From a virus, in IMG/VR virus record IMGVR_UViG_3300021961_000263, positions 1 to 37,535 of that record: DNA of 37,535 bases. The stretch is one strand, 5' to 3'. This document shows positions 31,755 through 35,998 of this stretch, piece after piece. The first letter of the stretch is position 1, and the number at the start of each line of letters is the position of its first letter. The position numbers and the translations under genes are program-made. The notes below the pieces were generated by a model. That model searched no databases. It had not been told where the DNA came from and worked only from the letters and a program-made list of their open reading frames with translations.

Positions 31755-31916
31755 TCAACCTGCCATCACCTCCTTTGCTCGGTTCCAGGTGAGCACCGAG
31801 TGCTCCATCATATCGTCTGCTTCGTGAAGCATTCGCATCGCTTCGCGCTGCAAACGCTTGGCTTCTGCCAAATAGTAACGAGCTTCGAACTCTAGCTGCT
31901 GATTGTCGCTCACCAT
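31755..31916 (-). CDS. 53-aa helical small protein, unknown
   Basis: ATG 31916 overlaps the upstream stop; a GTG at 31913 is an equally coupled alternative. The product (MVSDNQQLEFEARYYLAEAK ...) is a single long helix rich in Ala, Glu and Met. It has no recognised motif. It precedes the amidoligase unit. Confidence 0.55.
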   Translation of the reverse strand: MVSDNQQLEFEARYYLAEAKRLQREAMRMLHEADDMMEHSVLTWNRAKEVMAG

Positions 31917-32314
31917 ACCTCAAACCCTCCCGAGTCTCGGCAAAACTTAATGAACTCACGAACATGTGCAACATCGGCTGAATACACTGTGCCTCTCGGT
32001 GACACTACTTCGACGCCACCGGCAGACAACTGCCGAAGAACTTCGGCAATAGCACCATCGAGCTCATCCGTAAGCATGAACTCATGGTCGTCGCTCATCC
32101 CATCAATCATCATCTCCAAGGCGTAAGCCAGGAGCTTGGCCTGCTTCTTGTCAGGACCAGCGCCATCGTTGTAAGACATATCTTCCACCATATCCGGGGG
32201 AAGAACATTTGCCTTCTCAATCAACTCATGGATAGGTCGCCAGCTCCAGACGCTGGCACGAAAGTACTCACCATCAGGTGAGGCCGGAGCCTTGCCATAC
32301 ACATCCATACCCAT
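31910..32314 (-). CDS. MGMDVYGK-type phage protein, unknown
   Basis: This 134-aa protein begins MGMDVYGKAPASPDGEYFRA, then WSWRPIHELIEKANVLP and SYNDGAG. This opening is shared by a broad, uncharacterised phage protein family (MGMDVYG - GEYFR - WRP). The C-terminal part is helical and acidic. GGAG six bases before ATG 32314 sets the start; the frame extends far upstream but lacks another site. Function unknown. Confidence 0.72.
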   Translation of the reverse strand: MGMDVYGKAPASPDGEYFRASVWSWRPIHELIEKANVLPPDMVEDMSYNDGAGPDKKQAKLLAYALEMMIDGMSDDHEFMLTDELDGAIAEVLRQLSAGGVEVVSPRGTVYSADVAHVREFIKFCRDSGGFEVW

Positions 32315-32324
32315 CGTTCTCTCC

Positions 32325-32483
32325 TTAGTCGTTTGCAACAATGAGATAAAGCTGTTCCATGACTGGAGCCCAAAAGTTGTGAATCTCTCGGCCCGTTTCA
32401 TCCGCAGAGTCCTCAGCAAGAATGCCAAGAAGCACTTCTGCTTCTAAAGCATTCAAAGATATGCTGTGCTCGTAGCTAGACAT
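32325..32483 (-). CDS. 52-aa acidic small protein, unknown
   Basis: ATG 32483 has AAGGAG five bases upstream. The product (MSSYEHSISLNALEAEVLLG ...) is helical and acidic, ending LYLIVAND. No motif is recognised. Confidence 0.55.
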   Translation of the reverse strand: MSSYEHSISLNALEAEVLLGILAEDSADETGREIHNFWAPVMEQLYLIVAND

Positions 32484-32560
32484 CAGCTCTCCTTGTGTTC
32501 GTGAATAGCCGGGACATAACTACCGTACGCCCAGCACCAATGTACCTGGCAGAAGTTCAT
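32483..32560 (-). CDS. 25-aa Cys/Trp-rich coupled peptide
   Basis: ATG 32560 overlaps the previous stop (ATGA), and its TGA overlaps the next ATG (TGATG). The product MNFCQVHWCWAYGSYV ... has two Cys and two Trp, unusual for so short a frame. It could be a regulatory leader. The double coupling is the main support. Confidence 0.4.
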   Translation of the reverse strand: MNFCQVHWCWAYGSYVPAIHEHKES

Positions 32561-32787
32561 GGCTGCACCCACTCTCCGTTGCTGTAGTACATCTCGAAGT
32601 AGTCATCCATCACATGACCATAGTCACGCTCAACGCCCTCGATGTAAGAATCAAGGAACTCAATAAGCTCATTCTGTCGACGAATCTTTTCAGACATCCA
32701 CCAATATGTAGCTGCCCAGATGGACACCCCCCACATGGCAAGCATCGTCAGTATAGCAGCAGCATTAGTGGTCGCAACCTCAAACAT
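32557..32787 (-). CDS. 76-aa single-span membrane protein
   Basis: ATG 32787 follows GAGGAGG by seven bases. Residues ~9-30 are hydrophobic (AILTMLAMWGVSIWAATYWW). The tail is acidic and aromatic (EKIRRQNELIEFLD, YGHVMDDYFEMYYSNG). It could be an early membrane-acting protein such as a superinfection-exclusion factor, inferred only from topology and position. Confidence 0.6.
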   Translation of the reverse strand: MFEVATTNAAAILTMLAMWGVSIWAATYWWMSEKIRRQNELIEFLDSYIEGVERDYGHVMDDYFEMYYSNGEWVQP

Positions 32788-32918
32788 CACTTAGCCTCCT
32801 CGAACTCGACAATCTCCAGCTCGTCAGCGAACTGAAGGGCTTTGCCAACCAGCGTGCCTGCCTCAATCATGTCGTGGGCAGTAACCTCAAAAGCAATTAC
32901 CAGGCGGTAAGTACGCAT
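32787..32918 (-). CDS. 43-aa small protein, unknown
   Basis: ATG 32918 has GGAG five bases upstream, and the stop overlaps the next start (TGATG). The product (MRTYRLVIAFEVTAHDMIEAG ...) has a strand and two acidic helices and resembles the other early small proteins. Confidence 0.5.
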   Translation of the reverse strand: MRTYRLVIAFEVTAHDMIEAGTLVGKALQFADELEIVEFEEAK

Positions 32919-32961
32919 GCCATCTCCAATGTCCAGGGCCGACCCGGCCGCCGCTTATCTC

Positions 32962-32988
32962 CCAAGCCGGCGTGGTTTGCCGGCTTGG
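32962..32988 (-). other. 10-bp perfect hairpin in early leader
   Basis: CCAAGCCGGC (32962-32971) pairs with GCCGGCTTGG (32979-32988) around a 7-nt loop. No T tract. Lies between repeats R2/R3 and the first short early genes. Confidence 0.65.
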
Positions 32989-33043
32989 TACAACTGAGCG
33001 GCCGGTCGGCTTGGCGACGAATATCTTTTCAGTAACTGCCATA

Positions 33044-33080
33044 CTGACGCCATCTCTCCTCTGTCCCAACTGTACGGGAG
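33044..33080 (-). repeat. Regulatory repeat R2
   Basis: On the minus strand CTCCCGTACAGTTGGGACAG then AGGAGAGATGGCGTCAG. Best aligned to R3 55 bases away and to R1 at 31709. Confidence 0.62.
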
Positions 33081-33098
33081 CTGACTAACAGGGGGGGA

Positions 33099-33135
33099 GT
33101 CACGCCAGCTCTTCTCAGTCCCCACTGTGCGGAGC
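33099..33135 (-). repeat. Regulatory repeat R3
   Basis: On the minus strand GCTCCGCACAGTGGGGACTG then AGAAGAGCTGGCGTGAC. It shares CAGT-GGGAC-GAG-AGAG-TGGCGT with R2. Confidence 0.62.
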
Positions 33136-33168
33136 GCGACGAGAGGGAACGGGCGCGCGTGTGCGGAC

Positions 33169-33192
33169 GGGGGGCAGCCGAAGCTGCCCCCC
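33169..33192 (-). terminator. GC hairpin with TTCG loop after the OB-fold-like gene
   Basis: GGGGGGCAGC (33169-33178) pairs with GCTGCCCCCC (33183-33192) around a four-base loop, read TTCG on the minus strand. It is very stable but has no T run, so it could be a processing or attenuation site ending the first early gene. Confidence 0.6.
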
Positions 33193-33201
33193 GCCGCGCG
33201 G

Positions 33202-33483
33202 TCACGCGACGCCCTGGAGCGTGTACGATGCCCACGCGCCCTTCGCGTTCGAGTACGCGCCGACGCGCACGCGGAGGGTGACAATGTCACCCACCGCGAC
33301 GCGCCGCTCGCCTCCGGCGAGCGACGGCAGCACGACGGCATCGCCGTCGATGCTGGCGTCGTCGAAAGCGGACACGAACGCGTTGCGCTGGTCCTGCCGC
33401 ACCTTGAGCGAGACGAACTCGCCGTTCTTGCTCTCACGGGTCTCGAATGAGACCACGCGCGCTTCGAAAATGTCGACGGTCAT
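33202..33483 (-). CDS. OB-fold-like small protein (possible SSB), intact copy
   Basis: This 93-aa protein starts at ATG 33483 with GGGGG six bases upstream. It has the beta-barrel style FEARVVSFETRESKNGEFVSL, then DGDAVVLPSLAGG, VAVGDIVTLRVRVGAYSN and SYTLQGVA. Strand-rich small proteins of this type often bind single-stranded DNA, and the early position agrees. It is the first gene of the early arm. Its 5' end, leader and 3' end recur as a broken, inverted copy at 33578-33763. OB assignment is from pattern only. Confidence 0.62.
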   Translation of the reverse strand: MTVDIFEARVVSFETRESKNGEFVSLKVRQDQRNAFVSAFDDASIDGDAVVLPSLAGGERRVAVGDIVTLRVRVGAYSNAKGAWASYTLQGVA

Positions 33484-33620
33484 CGTCGACCCCCTTTGCT
33501 TGATGTGCGCTAGCCGGCTGGCTAACACCCGTCATTGAACCAGTGCCCCGCAGTTTGGGGTGCTGGTATCAATGACCAGCCAGCCGGCTGCCATCAACCA
33601 AAGGGGCTCGAGGATGTCGA
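33481..33620. repeat. Large imperfect palindrome between divergent arms
   Basis: Left arm 33481-33523 and right arm 33578-33617 are inverted repeats: AGCCGGCTGGCT/AGCCAGCCGGCT (12 of 12), TTGATG/CATCAA (6 of 6), CCCCTTTG/CAAAGGGG (8 of 8) and CATC-TCGA/TCGA-GATG. The core 33532-33575 nests TCATTGA/TCAATGA and a CCAGTGCCCC/GGGGTGCTGG stem (two wobble pairs, loop GCAGTTT). It could form a long cruciform or a hairpin in the 5' leader of the OB gene. Confidence 0.88.
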
Positions 33621-33763
33621 CACCGCCCGAGGCGCGTGGCTCGTCCCCGAGACCCGCGAGAGCTGGCGAGTCTCGCCAGGTGCGCTGGACGCAGCGCACG
33701 GGCGCGTGGGCATGGACCCGCACGCGGGTTCCCCCAGCGTCGCCAGCTCTCGCTATGTGACCT
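33578..33763 (+). pseudogene. Inverted, internally deleted copy of the OB-fold-like gene
   Basis: Read on the plus strand, the region from ATG 33614 matches the 5' end of the intact gene (GTCGAC, GAGACCCG-GAGAGC, CAAGGTGCG-like) with a net 4-base loss in the first ~54 bases. It then jumps to sequence matching the intact gene's last codons (GGGCGCGTGGGCAT, CGTCGC, TGTGACC). About 165 bases of the middle are missing. Translated pieces VDTARGAWLVPETRES and EARVVSFETRES correspond. It seems to be a dead duplicate created by an inverted duplication. Confidence 0.75.
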
Positions 33764-33794
33764 AGGGCCATGTATTTTACCTCAGAACGGGTTT

Positions 33795-33936
33795 TGGACA
33801 TCCGAGATGATTCCGGCACCACTCCGGCTTGGGGCCAGAAAGCAATCCAATTTTGTCCATAGGCATTTGGACAGACTGACATCCAATTTTCGGGCCACTG
33901 TCTTCAATTAATGGACTACTGTGCGCTGTCCGCACA
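33795..33936. promoter_or_regulatory. Cluster of TGGACA/TGTCCA half-sites (operator-like)
   Basis: TGGACA occurs at 33795 and 33868, TGTCCA at 33854, related TGGAC and TGTCC near 33912 and 33927. The 33854/33868 pair forms a dyad with an 8-nt gap. ATCCAATTTT is repeated at 33845 and 33881. A TGTGCG/CGCACA hairpin lies at 33920-33936. The cluster sits just upstream of a promoter-like sequence at 33952. Confidence 0.5.
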
Positions 33937-33951
33937 AACCGCTTTGCTTAC

Positions 33952-33982
33952 TTGACTTCCTTCTGAAATCTATGGGTATACT
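33952..33982 (+). promoter_or_regulatory. Sigma-70-like promoter for the late arm
   Basis: TTGACT at 33952-33957, TATACT at 33977-33982, 19-nt gap (slightly long). The downstream bases TATACTGGTTTT recur at 11775. Placed about 100 bases before the first late gene. Confidence 0.6.
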
Positions 33983-33994
33983 GGTTTTAGCCGG

Positions 33995-34019
33995 GAGAGC
34001 GACCTTTGGGGTCGCTCTC
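33995..34019 (+). other. 10-bp perfect leader hairpin
   Basis: GAGAGCGACC (33995-34004) pairs exactly with GGTCGCTCTC (34010-34019), loop TTTGG. It begins 13 bases after the TATACT box and would lie at the 5' end of the transcript. No T run follows, so mRNA stabilisation or regulation is more likely than termination. Confidence 0.7.
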
Positions 34020-34020
34020 A

Positions 34021-34034
34021 CCAGCGTACGCTGG
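34021..34034. promoter_or_regulatory. 14-bp perfect palindrome (operator or packaging-site candidate)
   Basis: CCAGCGTACGCTGG reads the same on both strands. It lies two bases after the leader hairpin and before element F. It may bind a dimeric regulator or a terminase; no test is possible from sequence alone. Confidence 0.5.
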
Positions 34035-34040
34035 GAGAAT

Positions 34041-34065
34041 GCCACAGAAGTTGATATTGATAGGC
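34041..34065 (+). promoter_or_regulatory. Candidate late element, copy F
   Basis: GCCAC at 34041, 9-nt gap, TATTGATAGGC at 34055. It lies 17 bases before the first late gene. Confidence 0.55.
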
Positions 34066-34081
34066 GGACAAAGGCTTATCG

Positions 34082-34675
34082 ATGGCAATTGGCGGAGCGC
34101 TACGCGCTGCAATCAGGGCAGGAAAGTTCGGAGTTGCGGCACGTGAGTCGCGCCAGAATGCGCGTGCGCTTCGTACGCTGAACCGCACGGGGGGCGTGGG
34201 GCGCTTCCAGCGCCAGCTTCCTCTTGAGGAGCGTGGGTTCGAACGTATGCTCGGGCGCGGTTACGGCGCTACGCCTCGGGGAAACGCCGTCATTGTTGAC
34301 CCTGCAACGGGAAGCCGGACCGTTCTTAATCAGGGTTTCGATGACTACATGGAAGGCCGTCCGCCTTACCTGAACAGGTTTTACACGAGTCCTTACGGAA
34401 CGCCTCAGATTGAAGCACCTTACGAGGGGTTTAGGGTTCTTCCTGGCAGGGTTGACAGATACGGCGATACTTCGCTTCCTCCAGGGCCATGGCAAGGAAG
34501 GGGTAGAGGAACAGAGTGGGCGGAACTTCCCGTTGACGGCGGTCCTCCGTATGTCAACGGGAGTTACTTTGAGCCCTTTCCTGGAAGAAACCCCGTCTTC
34601 CCCGAACGGTTGCAAACCTTTCCGTGGACAAGGTTTGGTCAGTATCCTGACCCAAATCCTTTCCCGATGCGATAG
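34082..34675 (+). CDS. 197-aa Gly/Pro/Arg-rich protein, unknown
   Basis: This protein starts at ATG 34082 with AAAGG upstream. The N-terminal ~50 residues are basic and helical (AIRAGKFGVAARESRQNARAL). The rest is rich in Gly, Pro, Tyr and Arg (GYGATPRGNAVIVDPATG, PYLNRFYTSPYGTPQ, PPGPWQGRGRG) and may be largely extended. It opens the late arm, ahead of small basic genes and terminase. It may be a virion or DNA-condensing protein, but nothing specific is recognised. Confidence 0.62.
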   Translation: MAIGGALRAAIRAGKFGVAARESRQNARALRTLNRTGGVGRFQRQLPLEERGFERMLGRGYGATPRGNAVIVDPATGSRTVLNQGFDDYMEGRPPYLNRFYTSPYGTPQIEAPYEGFRVLPGRVDRYGDTSLPPGPWQGRGRGTEWAELPVDGGPPYVNGSYFEPFPGRNPVFPERLQTFPWTRFGQYPDPNPFPMR

Positions 34676-34685
34676 GATTTATATA

Positions 34686-34805
34686 ATGATGAATAAGAAG
34701 GCAAAGTTGTCAAAGAACGTTGCGCCGCGCACGAAGAAGAAGTTGACTACTACCCAAAAGCGCACATCGAGTTCTGGGTCTCGCCGCAGCCGTGCTGGAT
34801 ACTGA
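34686..34805 (+). CDS. 39-aa very basic protein
   Basis: The product (MMNKKAKLSKNVAPRTKKKL ...) is Lys/Arg/Ser/Thr-rich and probably binds nucleic acid. A second ATG at 34689 is an alternative. It belongs to a run of small basic proteins before the terminase. Confidence 0.6.
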   Translation: MMNKKAKLSKNVAPRTKKKLTTTQKRTSSSGSRRSRAGY

Positions 34806-34814
34806 GATTTAATC

Positions 34815-34940
34815 ATGCCAACGTACTATCTTAACGGCAAGAAGTACTCAGGCCCAAAGCACAAGATGCCCAACGGCAAGTACCATACCGGTGCTAAGCA
34901 CACGGCTTCGTCAAAGCCCTTGACCGTAAAGAAGAAGTAA
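34815..34940 (+). CDS. 41-aa basic protein with repeated KYxxGxKH motif
   Basis: ATG 34815. The product MPTYYLNGKKYSGPKHKMPN ... contains two similar pieces, NGKKYSGPKHK and NGKYHTGAKHT, an internal duplication. It ends VKKK. Its stop shares a base with the next ATG (TAATG). Confidence 0.6.
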   Translation: MPTYYLNGKKYSGPKHKMPNGKYHTGAKHTASSKPLTVKKK

Positions 34941-35095
34941 TGGCAAGGCCAATTTGGGAAAAGAAGAATCCTAAGAAGAAGTCAAAGAAGCTGACGCCCT
35001 CGCAAAAGGCTCAGGCAAAGGCTCGAGCCAAGAAGGCCGGCCGGAGGTACCCGAACATGGTCGACAACGCAGCGGTGGCCCGACGTGGCCGCTAA
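34940..35095 (+). CDS. 51-aa basic protein (KAxAKARAKKAGRRYPNMVDN type)
   Basis: ATG 34940. The product has a Lys-rich start (KKNPKKKSKKLTPSQKAQ) and the block AKKAGRRYPNMVDN. This block recurs in small genes ahead of the terminase in many actinophages, from memory. It probably binds DNA or the terminase. It overlaps the next gene by 11 bases. Confidence 0.65.
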   Translation: MARPIWEKKNPKKKSKKLTPSQKAQAKARAKKAGRRYPNMVDNAAVARRGR

Positions 35096-35414
35096 GAAGC
35101 CGACGAGCAAGAAGGACCCGCGTCTGGCTCGCGCTGGCGTTTCTGGGTACAACAAGCCGAAGATGACGCCAAAGCACCCGACTAAGAAGGGTATCGTTGT
35201 TGCCAAGGAGGGCGACACGATTAAGACTATTCGGTTCGGCCAGAAGGGGTACGGGCACAATTACTCCGAGGGAGCACGGACTTCCTTCAAGAAGCGTCAC
35301 GCGCAGAACATTAAGAGAGGTAAGCTTTCTGCCGCCTACTGGGCTGATAAGGTTCTGTGGTCTGGGCCATCCGGCCCTCAGAAGACTCCGCCAAAGGGTA
35401 AGAAGAGCGTCTAA
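35085..35414 (+). CDS. 109-aa conserved basic phage protein, unknown
   Basis: This starts at GTG 35085. The order GYNKPKMTPKHPTKKGIVVA, then IRFGQKGYGHN, FKKRHAQNIKRGKLSAAYWA and DKVLW is one that I recall as a small conserved family in marine and actinobacterial phages. It is strongly basic with a central beta part and may bind DNA or RNA. Its stop overlaps the small terminase start, which suggests a role in packaging initiation, but the function is unknown. Confidence 0.66.
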   Translation: MAAKKPTSKKDPRLARAGVSGYNKPKMTPKHPTKKGIVVAKEGDTIKTIRFGQKGYGHNYSEGARTSFKKRHAQNIKRGKLSAAYWADKVLWSGPSGPQKTPPKGKKSV

Positions 35415-35998
35415 TGGCTGTCCAAGCGGACAAAATTAAGATTAGAAAAGAATACATTGCCTGGTGCGCGACGCCTCAGAGGCTTCGCGTCCAGCTTGAT
35501 TTGCCTAAGACAAAGCGCGAGTTTGCTGAACTCAAGGGCATCAACGAAAAGACGCTTCAGCGTTGGGGCAAGTTGTCTGACCACGAGGAACTTGTCGCGC
35601 AGCACAAGAAGAAGTTTGCTGCTAATCTTGACAATTCTTCCATTACCAAGGACATTATGAAGCCCGTGCCAGCAAAGCACGGAAACGCGCTAAAGAAGTT
35701 CGAAGACGCGCCTACTGTTACGCTTGAGGATGACCCGGTATGGCAGCCCGAGCTGTCAAAGGACGAGCTGCGCTACCAGCAGGTCAAGGACACGCTTGTC
35801 CAGCTAGCAACAGATGGACAGTCTCAGGCTATCGACCTTTACCTGAAGCACTGGGGCAAGCCGTTTGTCGAGGCGGAGCAGTCTACGACCGGGATGTTCC
35901 CGAACCTTTCTGACGAGGAACTTCTTGACCGCGTGTGCCGACTTCTTGGCAAGGAGGTCATGACAAGCTTCCTTGCGGCCGAGGCTGCTACTCGATGA
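35414..35998 (+). CDS. terS: Terminase small subunit
   Basis: This 194-aa protein has an N-terminal helix-turn-helix (LPKTKREFAELKGINEKTLQRWGKLSD), then a basic stretch, a linker, and two acidic C-terminal helices (SKDELRYQQVKDTLVQLA, LSDEELLDRVCRLLG). This is the arrangement of phage small terminases: DNA-recognition domain, oligomerisation helices and a large-subunit-binding tail. It lies directly before terL with an ATGA overlap. It would recognise the packaging start. Confidence 0.8.
   Translation: MAVQADKIKIRKEYIAWCATPQRLRVQLDLPKTKREFAELKGINEKTLQRWGKLSDHEELVAQHKKKFAANLDNSSITKDIMKPVPAKHGNALKKFEDAPTVTLEDDPVWQPELSKDELRYQQVKDTLVQLATDGQSQAIDLYLKHWGKPFVEAEQSTTGMFPNLSDEELLDRVCRLLGKEVMTSFLAAEAATR

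Noticed and set aside
32887-33069. 60-aa minus-strand frame overlapping the 43-aa gene
   Set aside because: The start lacks a well-spaced ribosome-binding site, the frame runs through the 32962-32988 hairpin and repeat R2, and it overlaps a better gene. A short product from ATG 33042 cannot be fully excluded.
33127-33538. Plus-strand frames opposite the OB-fold-like gene
   Set aside because: Antisense shadows of a GC-rich gene; no start signals.
33484-34081. Possible retron, integrase or attachment site in the central control region
   Set aside because: No reverse transcriptase or recombinase gene is present anywhere in the genome, so the palindromes are better explained by inverted duplication and regulation.
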